A DNA stretch of 64,000 nt, from contig NC_085140.1 of NCBI RefSeq assembly GCF_024139115.2, positions 457,050,248 through 457,114,247 of the forward strand, written 5' to 3'. Numbering within the stretch: the stretch's first letter is position 1; each line of letters begins with the position of its first letter. Shown piece after piece: positions 20,931 to 32,439 of this stretch. A program made the position numbers and the translations under genes. A model generated the notes under the pieces. The model was not told the DNA's origin. It saw only the letters and a list, made by a program, of their open reading frames with translations, and did not search any database. The DNA comes from Armigeres subalbatus. Taxonomy: Eukaryota > Arthropoda > Insecta > Diptera > Culicidae.

Positions 20931-22260
20931 GATTCCCTGGTAGTGACAAACCAGAGCAGCGTGCTCTCGTCGTTGGTTTTTGGTAGATCATACCAAACAA
21001 TTGTGCTATCGTCGTCGTGTGTAGTTTGAGGCAACTTTTCGCCGAGCGATTATTTTTCCGCGTCGTTATATCCACCAGTGTCGCTTGGTGGCGCGTGTGC
21101 GCGGGCCACTTCATCGGCCTAGGGGCCCTAGAAATGACAAAATCACCAACAGAATTGATGGTGAGTACACGGAAAGAAGGGTACCGTTGTACATGAACCC
21201 AGTTAACACATCCGGTCCACTGCAAGTTTTGCGTTTACAAGGAATTGATGGTTCATTACCATCAAATCCTTTCCTACTCCGTCGATCAGTCGAAGCCTTC
21301 CTGGGTGGAACAATCGAAGGAGCCGATAAAGAAAATCGAGGCACTTTCTATGCCTTGAAATTACGGAACACGAATCAGTTCCAGAAATTGCTGAAAATGG
21401 ACAGACTCAGTGACGGCACTCCAGTCGCTGTCATCGAGCACCCTTTCCTGAACATCGTCAAATGCGTTGTCTCCCGCTACGATGCAAAGGATATTCCAGA
21501 CGACCATCTCCTACAAGAACTCCAGAATCAAGGAGTAAAGAGATCTACCGGATCAAGAAGAGGAACCCAGACGGGAAGCTAGTGAACACCCCGGCGATTG
21601 TACTCACGATTACAGGAACTGTTATTCTGAAGGACGTCCAATTCGGATGGACCAGATGCCAAACGAGAAACTTCTATCCCAACCCCATGCGCTGTTTCAG
21701 ATGCTGGGACTTTGGCCACACCGGGAAGTGATGCCCCAGCTCAACCGAGATCTACGGGAATTGTGGAAAGCACCATTCGACTGAAAACAGCATGGTCACA
21801 AAGGACACAAACGCCACAAATCGATCACTTCTCCGAGCAGCAGGAATGCAAATTTTGCCAAAATAACGCACACCCCACCTCAAACAGAAAATGTACAATG
21901 TACGAGAAGGAAGTTCAAATCCAGCGTGTGAAGGTGGACAAAGGAATCACATACGCCCAAGCACGAAGGAAATGTGAGGCACGCTTCGGTTTCCACCAAG
22001 CAGAATCCTTCGCAAGGATAACCGTAACAAGCAAAGACAAAGGAATATAAGAGCTAAAAAGAACTATCCTGATGGATAGTTCTTTTAGCTCTTCTATACC
22101 TCCTTCTCTACTCCAGAAAAACAGCAAAAAACATCAAGCAGGAATCGGCAACAAACTGCACACAATTAAAAAAAAATGGCACGATCGAGGACCTAGTAAA
22201 TAAGGTGTCCATCACTGTCCATTCTAATTGATACAATCGCTAAACTCCAGGACAGCATAA
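20930..22260 (+). pseudogene. LINE ORF1 (gag-like) with zinc knuckles, frameshifted
   Basis: The plus-strand frame 21085-21582 carries an N-terminal gag-like part (VIEHPFLNIVKCVVSRYDAK, DDHLLQELQNQGV). The protein continues in the next frame (21540-21729) as NFYPNPMRCFRCWDFGHTGK, a CCHC knuckle, then meets a TGA at 21729. A further frame to 22050 has a last knuckle-like CKFCQNNAH and VKVDKGITYAQARRKCEARF. This layout matches ORF1 of the minus-strand LINE at 27548-28811, so the two are relatives. ORF1 proteins bind the element RNA. The copy ends near 22260, where the opposite-strand LINE begins tail first, and no ORF2 follows. At least two frameshifts and one stop make it dead. Confidence 0.75.
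22049..22093. repeat. 20-bp stem hairpin after LINE ORF1
   Basis: AAGAGCTAAAAAGAACTATC pairs with GATAGTTCTTTTAGCTCTT with a single bulged A and a TGAT loop. It lies at the TAA of the ORF1 frame (22048-22050), between ORF1 and what would have been ORF2. Its role is unknown; a translation or packaging signal is possible but speculative. Confidence 0.6.
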
Positions 22261-22463
22261 CAGTAAAGGACAATTTTTTATTTTTTTTAAATTATAGACT
22301 CTTTAAAATTTTATTCGAGTCTGTCAAGAGTTTACAGAGTTTATTGACATTGCTTAAATTACTACGTTGTATGACATCGTTCGTTTTCTCCTTGAGAGTT
22401 ATTGCAGCGATTTCATCTTCATCAAGGTGTTTCCATCTTCTTCTTCAAGGTTTCACTTTTGGG

Positions 22464-22868
22464 TCAAATCGCGTCGATCAGCGATATTTCTTTAAAGAAC
22501 TCCAGTACTCTTTTTGCTTGACTGTTGTCGTCGGCTAATGCTTCCCTCATGTTTGGTTGGAGTCCGATTTTCTTTCTAGCGTCGTCGTATCCAGGGCACT
22601 GAACGATAATGTGTTGAATGGTGAGTGGGTGGTTACATTTTACGCACTTTGGTGGGTCTTCCTTTTCCAGTAAGTATGCATGTGTTAGCCGGGTGTGGCC
22701 TATTCGTAGTCTGCTGAGTATGACATCTTCTTTGCGATTTCCTGTTAGCGCCTCTTTGAATGGTTTGGTAGTGTTTTTTATCTCTCTAAGTTTATTGTGG
22801 GGTGTTGAATTCCATTCGGATTCCCATTTTTTAGTCATACTATTTTTAATGATGGTTTTTAATTCGCG
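22464..22868 (-). pseudogene. LINE ORF2 C-terminal zinc-knuckle region
   Basis: A minus-strand frame ending in TGA just before 22464 encodes a lysine-rich stretch (MTKKWESEWNS), then RLRIGHTRLTHAYLLEKEDPP and the cysteine motif CVKCNHPLTIQHIIVQCP, the CCHC-like signature at the end of many LINE ORF2 proteins. It continues the RNase H part at 24240 and is separated from it only by the TA-flanked element. The motif is intact. Confidence 0.8.
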
Positions 22869-22890
22869 GTGATCAACTGTTTTCCGCGTA

Positions 22891-24212
22891 GGGGAAAAGT
22901 GAGTAAAACCGACACCTTAAGCAACTTTACAGTTCCCCAATCAATGAAGCAATTTTCCGGTCTAGAAATTTCATACAAGCATAGTTTGGCTCTTCATGCA
23001 TCATTCCATGAGCTCTCAGGACAATATTTCTTGATAGAATTTGATTTATGATAAAAACGCGAACAGTCCATCTTCCAGCTCAAATAGCTGGGGTGCGGGT
23101 GAGATCGACACCACATGAGGGTAAAACCGACATATCAAGTCGGTATGGAATCGAACATCAGAACAATTCTAAATTATGTTACAATTAATTGAAAATGTTT
23201 AACAACATTCATTTTGATATTTGTGTATGAAATTTATATTTAGGGGTCACTCATAAACGATGGTTGAACAGAATTTTATATTTTTTAAATCATCACCACA
23301 TATCATATTTTATTTAGTTTCCTTAGTGGGTCGGGTGAAAAATATATAGAGTTTAAGTATGTTAGTAATAAATATACTAACTACTGTAGATATTGACCTA
23401 CATTTAAATTTCACTTATTTTAAAAAGTTGTTTATAACGGGGATTTAAAATAAATGCGTATGGTGCAGTTATGACAAGAAAAGAAAACGACTAGTTCCGT
23501 AAGTGACAAGCTACATGTTTACAGGGGTGAAAAAGAATCACGAAAGAACAACACTAGAGAACGGATTGAATATATCTAAAAGCAAAATAAGCCTAAAAAT
23601 ACGGTTCTTCTTTGAGCGTTATTGCTATTCGACCTGCAGGTTTTCCTTGATGAGTTAATATTACACCCAAGACCTATTGTCACGCCCAATGATGATATGG
23701 TATGTAATCAGTCTACGATTAAGTTATATTCCCGGCGCCTCGTTTTTCAATACTTGAATTATATTTTGCAAATGATGAGTCTAATAAAACGGAGGTATTT
23801 CGTGATTCGATGGCAGGTGTCGAATTTACTCCAACTGATAACATAATAATGATGATGGATGTATGGATGTTTATAATTAGAAAAGTAAAATATTTTTCCA
23901 CAACATACACAAAATGATGTTCAATTATGGGTAATAGATGGATTAAAAACTGAAAATTAATTAATTATTGTCGTAAAAGCTTATACACTGATGCCAAAAT
24001 TTTACATAACTCATCTCCTCAATGATGATCAATGCTAATTGTCTGTTTATTATGACTCTTACACGTCTCCGCTATTTACAAAATGACTAGAAATACAAGA
24101 AATCAAACGTTTATTCATAACGTGTCGAAATTCTGTCCGATAATCACTTTAAATCAGAGATTTGAAGTGGTGTCGGTTTTTCCCGCAGTGTCGGTTTTAC
24201 CCACAATTCCCC
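22891..24212. mobile_element. 1.3-kb noncoding element with TA target duplication
   Basis: The left end GGGGAAAAGTGAGTAAAACC and the reverse-complement right end (ACCCACAATTCCCC) give an imperfect inverted repeat of about 25 bp, flanked by TA at 22889-22890 and 24213-24214. The word GTAAAACCGACA recurs near both ends and at 23121, a subterminal repeat that could serve as transposase binding sites. The interior has no transposase-like frame, so it is non-autonomous. TA duplication points to a Tc1/mariner-type or similar mobiliser. It splits ORF2 of the surrounding LINE and is younger. Confidence 0.7.
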
Positions 24213-24239
24213 TAATTGTGCTCATCTCTAGCGCACTCT

Positions 24240-25260
24240 TTACTTTGCTTCTTTGTCCGCTTTCTCATTTCCTGGGATGCCTATGTGACTAGGGACCCAC
24301 ATGAATGTTACCGATGTACCTTTCTTCCCTATGTTGGTGTACAGATGAACTATCTCGTCTTTCAAGCTGGTTCTGATTTTCTTCTTTTCTAGTGATGTGA
24401 CAACACTTAAAGAATCGGTGCAAATAATATATGCGCCTACTCTTTCCTGGTTTGAAATCCAGTTTAGGGCCTCTATTATTGCAAGGCTCTCCACACTATA
24501 AATACTGAGTAAACTATGGGTTCGCTTGCGTATGATTCCTTCGTCGGTTACTATGCTGTATCCCGTTTTAGAGTCGTTTTTTGATCCGTCCGTGTATATC
24601 AGCTTGCAGAACTTATATTTGGTGTGGATTCTTTCAGCAAACAGTTTTTAAGGTTCATTTGGGTTTTTCCCGTTTCTACTAGCCGACATCTTATCCATGG
24701 CGGAGTTTTTGGTATATTTAGGGATTTGCTTGGTGGTAGAGGAATTCCAATATTTTCGATAATATTCTTGCTTCTTGTTCTGATATTGTTTGGCTCTGAT
24801 GCTGGGCCTTGGGCCCACAATTCTCCTGAGCTGTTGTTATTCTCTTCGTCTATTGCACTATTTATTAAAGCCTGTTCATTGTTTGTTTGCTTTGTTGCGA
24901 AGATAGCGAGTCTTTGATTGAAGAAACTTCTAAGACTTGGTATACCCGATTCGGCTTGTAGGCTTTCTATTGGGCTGGTTTGAAAAGCTCCTGTTATTAT
25001 TCGCAGTCCTTGGTTATGTATGCTCTCTAGCTGCTTCATTGTAGATTCACAGGTTGAGGAGATGATTGGCGCGCCGTACAGCATTTTCTCTAGTACAGCT
25101 GATTTGTATATTTTTGATAAAGTTTGCCGGTCTGCACCCCATTGTTTGGTGGTTGTGCAACGTAAAAACTGTATTCTTTGCTGGCATGCTGCCTTTATTT
25201 CTTCGATGTGTATTTTGAATGTTAGGTGTTGGTCTAGTGTTACTCCAAGACATTTATGAC
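24240..25260 (-). pseudogene. LINE ORF2 thumb/connection and RNase H
   Basis: Minus-strand frames 25084-24599 and 24602-24240. The first begins MLYGAPIISSTCESTMKQLE and continues RIITGAFQTSPIESLQAESG, the conserved post-polymerase region. The second has the RNase H set: YTDGSKNDSKTG, VESLAIIEALNW, CTDSLSVVTSL and WVPSHIGIPGNEKADKEAK. All acidic catalytic residues are visible (Asp in TDGS, Glu in VESLAI, Asp in CTDS, Asp in KADK). A stop at about 24599 separates the two and a frameshift near 25255 separates them from the polymerase. Confidence 0.8.
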
Positions 25261-26896
25261 TGTGCTTATTATTATGTCGTTGTTAATTTTAAGGTTTACG
25301 TTGGCTTGTTTTTTTGATCTCGCTTTTTTGAATACTACGGTTGCACATTTTTCGGCTGAGATCTTGAATCCAGTGTGGGTTTCCCAAGCTTCAATTTTTT
25401 TCAAAGCAAGTTGCAGGTTTTTAGCTATTTTCTTCTGGTTACTGTCGCTGGAGATCAAAGCTACGTCATCTGCATAAAGTAAGACGTGGACGTTTGGTGG
25501 TAGGTCGGAGCATATGGTGCCTATGGCAATCAAGAACAGGGTCACGCTTATAACTGATCCTTGACACAAACCATTTTCCATTAGCGTGTCGCGGGAGTAT
25601 GTGCCGTTTACCTTAACTTTGAAGTTCCTTTTCATCAGCATTTGTTGAAGATATTTGATGAGGTTTCCTCCTATTTTCCATTCGCTTATTCTATTCAGAA
25701 CTAATCTGCGCCATGTTGTGTCGTAGGCTTTTTTAATATCCAGAAAAACTGCTTGTGTTAACCGCTTTTTATGCATTGCTTCTCTCACGATGTTGTCAAA
25801 AAGGCCCAGATAATCGGTAGTAGATCTACCTTTCCTAAAGGCATACTGGTGTTGATTGATTAGATTTTTTTTCTTCTATGATGAACATTAGCCTGTTGTT
25901 GATCATTCTTTCCATGATCTTTCCAAGACAACTGTTTAGGTAAATAGGTCTATAGTTTCCAGGGTTGTTTCTTTCTCCTTTTCCTTTGTAAATAGGTACT
26001 ACGAATGATTTGGTCCAACTAACTGGATACATGGATTCATTCCACAACCAGTTGTATGTTTTCAGCAAGAGGTTCTTATATTCTACTGGCAAATGAGTGA
26101 TCATGGCATAGTGTATGTTGTCTGGACCAGGAGATGACCCTTTTAATCCTTCCATTGCCTCTACTAGTTCGTTTTTGGAGAATGGTGCGTTGTACTCTGC
26201 TGTATCCTCATTTCTTATTTCGAGAGGTGTTTGCTCGATCCTGTTCTTCAATGGTATAAAGTTTTGATTGTACTCTTTATCGCTTGATATTTTTCCAAAG
26301 TGGTCGGCTAGGCTGTTTGCTATTTCAATGTTTGTGTTTATGCGTTGGCCGTTAAAGTTGATTTCTCTGATAGCTGATGATTGGTATTTTCCCTGAATTT
26401 TCCTAAAATTGCTCCACATCTCTTTGGCCGAAGTATGAACGTTGAATTTGCTGACGAATTTATTCCAAGAGCTAGTTTTTGCTTCTGTGATGATTTTTTG
26501 TGCTCTGTCATTGGCGTCTTGATATTCGTATATTAGTTGCGGGCTTGGAGGTTTGTTCTTGTTATTTTTAAGTTTACGTAGAGCTTTTCTTCTAATTTTT
26601 ACAGCTGTGGCTACTTCTTTGCTCCAACATGGCACACGTTTTCCAGCAGTTGCTGGTTTAGTTTTTGGAATTGATTGTTCTGCTGTTATTATTATTTGTT
26701 TAGTTATTTCTTCTACTTGATCGATGACATCATTTTTCGTCTCAATGTTAATGTTATTTTGGAATTTTTCCCAATCCGCATCTTCTATTTTCCATCTTGG
26801 AATACGATCACTTGCTGGCGATTTTGACGGTGTCGACATAATTAGTGGAGTATGATCACTTCCGTGTGAATCCTCACAGATGGTAAGCTCCAACAT
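25240..26896 (-). pseudogene. LINE ORF2 reverse transcriptase
   Basis: Minus-strand frame 26896-25835 starts with the endonuclease end (SHGSDHTPLIMS), then a linker and the RT fingers: GLKGSSPGPDNIHYAMI and VVPIYKGKGERNNPGNYRPI. A frameshift in an A-run near 25865 leads to the palm: QAVFLDIKKAYDTTWRRLVL has the first catalytic Asp, ENGLCQGSVISVTLFLIAI is the conserved GxxQG region, and LLYADDVALI (25465-25476 encodes YADD) holds the catalytic pair. Key residues are intact; only the frameshifts inactivate it. The enzyme would copy LINE RNA at the nicked target. Confidence 0.9.
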
Positions 26897-27480
26897 CCCC
26901 GCTAGCTGATTAGTGCAGAGGCAAATGTCGATGAAATATCCGATTCCTGAGCCGCTGTTTATGTAGGGTTTCTTACCGTTGTTCAGATCTATTAGGTTCT
27001 TTTCATTTGTTTTTGGTTCTATTTTGTACCTCTAGCGCTGATATTAACCGATCCCCATAAGGGATGGTGGGCATTTATGTCATCTACCATGAATAGAGGT
27101 TCAGGAATGTGTTCTATAAGATCCATAATTTCCTCTTTTGTGATCTATGCCTCCGGAGGGAAGTATACGTTTAGTAAGTTTGCGTTCAGTGGTGCTCCGT
27201 TGGTAACTGCAATTGCTTCTAGATCTGTATCAATATCTATGATTTGACTATCGATGTCGTATTTACTGCAATTATTACACCGCCTACTGCTCTTGCTCCA
27301 TTTGTTCTTGGACGATGGTATGTTGAATATCCTCTGATTTCTGATTGGTTGTCATTTTGGCACATAGTTTCTTGAAGGCAAATAGCTATTGTATTGTAAG
27401 TGCTTGCAAGGATGTTGAGGTCAGGCCTTCTTCCTCTTAAGCCTCTTACATTCCATGAAATTATATGGTGTTCACTGCTG
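26897..27480 (-). pseudogene. LINE ORF2 apurinic-like endonuclease, broken
   Basis: On the minus strand, from about 27460, translation gives IISWNVRGLRGRRPDLNIL and IAICLQET, the N-terminal motifs of the APE-type endonuclease (Asn in WN, Glu in QET). The frame then runs to a stop near 27255 and shifts; the SDH motif that ends the domain lies at the start of the next fragment (26896). Frameshift and nonsense changes between them mark decay. The enzyme nicks the target to prime reverse transcription. Confidence 0.75.
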
Positions 27481-27547
27481 ATTGTACTTGAGTGGTCTTG
27501 TGTTGTTTGTGCTATATTGTAATGCTTTTTGGTTTTGCTATTATTTT

Positions 27548-28811
27548 CTAGGATTTCATTTTCTCGTTTCCGTCATCTGAGTTATTTTCTGGGTCTGTGG
27601 AAATATATCCTACTTCTTCGGTAACTGCTTTCATTTTGTTTCCTTTTTTTCTTGGAGGTGAACTTGGCTGCTTCTCTTGACTTCTTGTGTGCTTAGTTGG
27701 GTTCTTCTGTCCGCTATGGGAGGGTGCGTACAAATTTAATGTTGCTTGTAGTTTACTGTTGTCTTTTTTCAGACTTTCAAGTTCGTTCTCGGCTGCTTTT
27801 CTTCTTGTTTTCTCCTCTTTGTAGACTGATACCAGATGTTCGAATTTGTGGTTCAGTGCTTTGTATTTTTCCTCCATGGATTCCATCTTTTCTCGTTTTC
27901 ATTTGTGACTTTTTGATTTCTTCTTTGTATTCCTTCAGCTTCACTTCGAACTGATTTTTGATGTCAGCTCTGATCTTTTCTTCAAGGGTTTTCTTTTCTT
28001 CGTTTAGTTGTTTCACTTGGTCGGCGTAAGTATTCGAGCTTTGATCTTCTATCATTTTTCTGGCTTCCCAGAAAGACAAGTTTTTATCCACTTTGATTTT
28101 TATTATTTCCTTTTCTCTTTTTAAGACGGGGCATCCATTAAAGAACGCTCTGTGCTCGTTTCCACAATTTATACACTTTTCTCGGTTTTCACATTCTTCA
28201 TGATAGTTATTTCCACATTTCCCGCACTTTTTCTCACTTGAACAGTTTCTTCCAATGTGGCCAAACTTTAGGCACTTAAAGCAACGCATCGGATTTGGAT
28301 ACCATGGTCTTGTTTCCAGCACAGTATATCCAATTTTAACTTCTTTGGGGGGTGTTTTTCCTTTAAGCGTAAGTACGAAAACTCCCATCGGAGTTTTAAC
28401 ATTGTCGCGCATTTTCATCAACTGTTTGACTTCCGTAACTCTTTGGGAGGATAGGTTTTCCAGAAGCTCGTCGTCACTCACTTCCTTCAAGTCTCGGCAG
28501 ACTATCACTACTTTGCTCGAATTTAAAGTTTTGTGCTCGTACACTTTGACGGTAATTTCGTCACACAATTTTTCAATTTTAGCCAGGTTATTTGCCTGGT
28601 GTTCGTTCCTCACCGTCACTAGAATTTTTCCATCCTTCGTTTTCTTTGCGCTGGTTCCGCTTCCACAGTAACTTTGGATTGTTTTTCCACAAGTATCAGG
28701 GACACTCCGTGGAAATTCTTTATCCTCTTCCATCCTTTCCATCACCATTATCATTTCTCTGGGGTTTCCCCCAGAGGTTTCCCCCAGTCGGGGGAAATTG
28801 GATGCACTCAT
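27548..28811 (-). pseudogene. LINE ORF1 with three CCHC knuckles and coiled coil
   Basis: The ATG at 28811 opens a 344-codon frame. Residues 171-174 are YPNP, followed by three knuckles: CFKCLKFGHIGRNC (177-190), CGKCGNNYHEEC (196-207) and CINCGNEHRAFFNGC (213-227). Residues about 260-320 are a Lys/Glu-rich coiled coil. A single frameshift near 27890 moves the protein into the frame 27886-27548 (MESMEEKYKALNHKFEHLVS), giving a total near 440 residues, normal for I-group ORF1. ORF1 binds LINE RNA. A GGGGGAAACC/GGTTTCCCCC-like word lies close to the start codon. Apart from the frameshift this ORF1 is the best preserved coding part in the window. Confidence 0.85.
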
Positions 28812-28904
28812 CCGGCAAGTTGGTGTCGCCGGTGGCGCAGGGTTTATTCAAGTTCAGAGCCCTATGTATGTTGTTTACGCTTCGGTCGACGGCACTAGGC
28901 ACTA

Positions 28905-31803
28905 GTCCAGAAACCACGTGGTCATATATGGGAGGAGGGGAGGGGGTTTGCAAAATGACCACGATAAGCCACATGGGGGGTGGGGGTGTTGCTCTCGAAC
29001 CACGTGGTCTTTTTTATACGAAAAGTTCTTGGTGAATAACAATAGCGGTGTAAAAAAAACAAATCATTAAACGCAAAGCGCATCTTAGAACCGATGCCCA
29101 CGTAGCGTCTTTTCAACTCAGCGTTGAAAAGACGTAGGTGTGCATCGAAAATAACCGGTAACGCAGCGTCGGTCGCAACGTCGATGCGTATCTGCGTTAT
29201 TTGACCATCTTAGCCTTAGCCCATTTCCATAAAAAAATAAACGAAAAAACAGTTTGCGATTCAGTCTCAATTTCCACAAAAAAAAAATTGGAAAGGAAAA
29301 ATGGGAAAATATAAAGAAAAAATCCGCCGCGCCACCGCCGCAGATGGTTTTTGGCATCACGCCGCTGACACTTTTGCATTAGCGGTCTGCAGCTACAATT
29401 TTGAAAAATGTTCACGTTTTTACAATAATCCAAGAAAAAAACTTCAAAAGAATTTCTTGTAGATATTCAGGAAAAATCCAGTAAAGAAATTGCCTGTAAA
29501 AAACTTTGACTTTACTCAATACAATCCTGATAAAGTGCAGGCATTCCGAATGATTTTTTAACAATTCTCTGTGAAAAATTTTGCTTGGAAATTTTGCTAC
29601 AAATTGTTAATAAAAAAAAAACAAAACAACTCCAGCGTAAATTCCGAAAAAAAATTCAACAATAATAAATTAGCACTTTTTAAAGGAAAAACTGCAATTG
29701 TAAAATAAGAATTTTCCATAAAGAAATCAAAATGTTCCACGAAAAAGATACAAAATTTTCATGAATAAATCAATATTAGCAATGAATAATTACAAAATTT
29801 TCCACAAAATAAATATTTTTTTCTACACATAATCTTTATATAATAAAAATGAGTTGAGATTGAGATTGAGATTGAGATCCATTTTGACGATTTAACTCGC
29901 GAACCGGTTGACCGATTTGCAAGATTCTCCCCTAATCGATTCGTTTTGGGATCCGCAATGTTTGTATATAAAAAAAGTTAGTGAATTTAACGGGGAAATG
30001 TAAAAAGTCATTAAAATACAATTTTTGGTCAGCTGTTGAGGAAAAGAGAACAAACGCACGGAAATTGATCTAGAGTGCGGTGCTGCAAATAGTTCATTGT
30101 GGCATTTGCAACACCTGGGTAATGCTGGGTTTCTTTCACATCAATAAAGAGCAATAAAAAATAAGAAAATAAGAAAGAAAAGCAACCAAATTGATAAAAT
30201 TTTCCATGAACTTCAAACGCTTTTAAAGAAGGGTTAATCTATGGAAAAATGCTTAATTTTATTTTTCATATTCTTTGACAGAAAATTTCCTTTTTTTTCA
30301 ATGCTCATTATTGATTTTTTCATGGAAAGGTTTTAATTTTTGGTTAAAAAAATATTTATTTTGTTGAAAATTTTGTAATATTTTTTTTCTAATATTGATT
30401 TATTTATGGAATGTTTGTATTTTTTCCGTGGAACATTTTGATTTCTTTATGGAAAATTCTTCATTTATGTTTGCAATTTTTGGTTTTAAAAGTGTTAATT
30501 TATTTTTGTTTTGTGGAAAATTCTTAATTGTTTATGGAAATTTTGCATTATTTGTAGAAAACTTGATATTTTTTTATTGCTATTTCCATGATTTCTTTAT
30601 TGGAAATTTCCTAATTGTTAAGGAAATTTTTTAAAATTTTTTAGGCTGTTTTCATTTCAGTCGATATCGTATCTTAGAACATCGACTCATGGAAGGTCTT
30701 GAAAGTAATAAATGAAATCGCATTGGCTCAATGGACCTGCTTGGATGCTTAGCGATGCACGAATACATCGTTCAGGACTTGGTTGATCGGGTCGTTTCAA
30801 AACTCCGTAATATCATGTCTTAGGACATTTTGTTTCTTGACATGATTTTGATACTTTCAAGGATATGTACTTCAGAGCAGTTTGGCCTATGACACCCGAA
30901 AAAAGTATGACTTTTTAGTTCTTTCTATACTAGTTTTGGCAAGATCGAGTGGAAACCCCTAAATATGTACATTAAATCCATGTAAAAAAATCGTCCTGAG
31001 AGGGTTAAATACCAAAATATAACAATAAATTCTAGAAAAGGAACCCAAAGATATTAAAGACTGTAGATTTAAAATGAAAACTTGCGTTTTAAGCCAAAAC
31101 TGTATAATTTAGGCAAAGGAATATTAAGGACATTGTGTTACGGTTCTGATCAGAATCATAAAATCTTGGCATAATGAAGAGAGTTTCGAGATTCTGAATA
31201 AAACTTGTATGCCCTTAGAAAAACCTTCAGTTCAGTTCAGATGCTTCGCTGAGGTTAATATATCTAAATAATTTCCAGTACCTCCAGAGCTACGGAATAT
31301 CCCAAATACTCTTAGGAATCTATAGAGATATTCAGTGGTGAACTTCATAATTATTTTAAAAAAATCACCAATAAAGAAATAAAAAAATATATATAGGGAT
31401 ATTATGGAATATTTCTAAACCATTACAAATTTTTATAACATATTCGCGAGTCCACATTTATTTGTTCCCTCCTGATGCATCGAAGGTGTGCGAGTTCTAG
31501 ATATACTAATACCTGATACACATTACAACTTGATAACATAATCAAAATGAATTCATGAAAATTTATAATTTCCATGCTGGGTTTAGTTTGATTTTGAATC
31601 AGTTAAAATTGTCCATCTTCAAAATTGATCGGATTAATCATATGTTTTAGTTATATAAGGTTTTTTTTTAATTTACTTGAAAAAAACACGTGGTCAAAAG
31701 GGGGGGGGGTCTGCCAAATGACCACGATAAGCCACATGGGGGAGGGGGGGGGCGGGGTTAAAAATCTTCAAAAATATGACCACGTGGTTTCTGGATGGCC
31801 CCC
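28905..31803. mobile_element. Foldback element F, copy 1 (2.9 kb)
   Basis: The ends are inverted: TCCAGAAACCACGTGGTCAT at the left and ATGACCACGTGGTTTCTGGA at the right. Inside each end are a G-run of eight or more, the word GACCACGATAAGCCACATGG and further CCACGTGG palindromes. Symmetry continues deep inside: the left arm around 29700-29825 (TTTCCATAAAGAAATCAAAA) is mirrored at 30395-30480. The centre (29830-30330) holds a (GATTGA)n run and a Helitron-like word CTCGCGAACCGGTTGACC. No transposase frame. This copy lacks about 1.9 kb present in copy 2 and has about 0.4 kb extra near 30930-31350. The left terminus lacks the GGGGCC seen in copy 2. Confidence 0.8.
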
Positions 31804-32191
31804 TAGCAATTGGTGATTCGACACTTTCACGGTCTCGGTCGGGGGTAATAAGATACTTTCGCGATCGCGGTAGTTGGTTTAATTAATTGCCAGTAAGCGT
31901 CTATACTCGACCGGGGCAGAACTCGGACGAAAGGACAAATTGATTGAAAAGATAAGATCATTGGCGAAGCAATCGAACCCGGAAGCGAACCAAAACAAGA
32001 CCCTGAAGGACGCCGAGAACGACAAGCAAGCAAACAAGATCTCAAACCGAAGACCAAACAAACAACGAAGACAAAGGCGAAAACGTTTACGACATCTTCA
32101 CCGACTCCGAACCCGAATCGGACAGCATGGAAACAGTAACCACAAAGCAGACACCGAAGAGAATTCGCGCTACAAAAAGCTCCGACGACAG

Positions 32192-32334
32192 CACTGCCGT
32201 TATCTGAAAAAGTGACGTATACGCCATTTTACAAAAATGGTGTTAACGAGTACTACTCATCGAGCTCTTTAACAGAAAAATGGAAAACATGCATGTTGTA
32301 AAATGTTACGTCACTTTTCCAGATTACGGCAGAG
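32192..32334. mobile_element. MITE with 28-bp inverted ends and CAG duplication
   Basis: The left end CACTGCCGTTATCTGAAAAA and the right end (CTTTTCCAGATTACGGCAGAG) are inverted repeats with three or so mismatches. CAG flanks both sides (32189-32191, 32335-32337). Removing the element and one CAG leaves the surrounding reading frame open across the site, which supports the exact boundaries. The CACTG start and 3-bp duplication are reminiscent of CACTA-type elements, but this is only a suggestion. Confidence 0.75.
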
Positions 32335-32439
32335 CAGCGACACTGCATTCGGCGGCCCGAAGACGGAAAAACAGTAAGTAACTTAACAAGGCCGGTTTGC
32401 CTTTTCTTTATACACTTGCCATATAAAAAAACCCAAATC

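Larger units (their letters stand above)
22272..28905 (-). mobile_element. Near full-length I-group LINE, degenerate, interrupted
   Basis: Read on the minus strand the unit has a short 5' UTR (28812-28905), ORF1 (28811-27548), ORF2 endonuclease (27480-26897), reverse transcriptase (26896-25240), thumb and RNase H (25260-24240), a TA-flanked insertion (22891-24212), the ORF2 C-terminus (22868-22464) and a 3' UTR ending in an A-rich tail near 22272. RNase H plus an ORF1 with three CCHC knuckles places it in the I group (I, LOA, R1, Outcast, Loner); the exact clade is not assigned. Several frameshifts show it is inactive. Confidence 0.85.

Noticed and set aside
28255..29035. Plus-strand frames of 138 and 147 codons
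   Set aside because: Antisense shadows of the LINE ORF1 and of the G-rich end of the foldback element.
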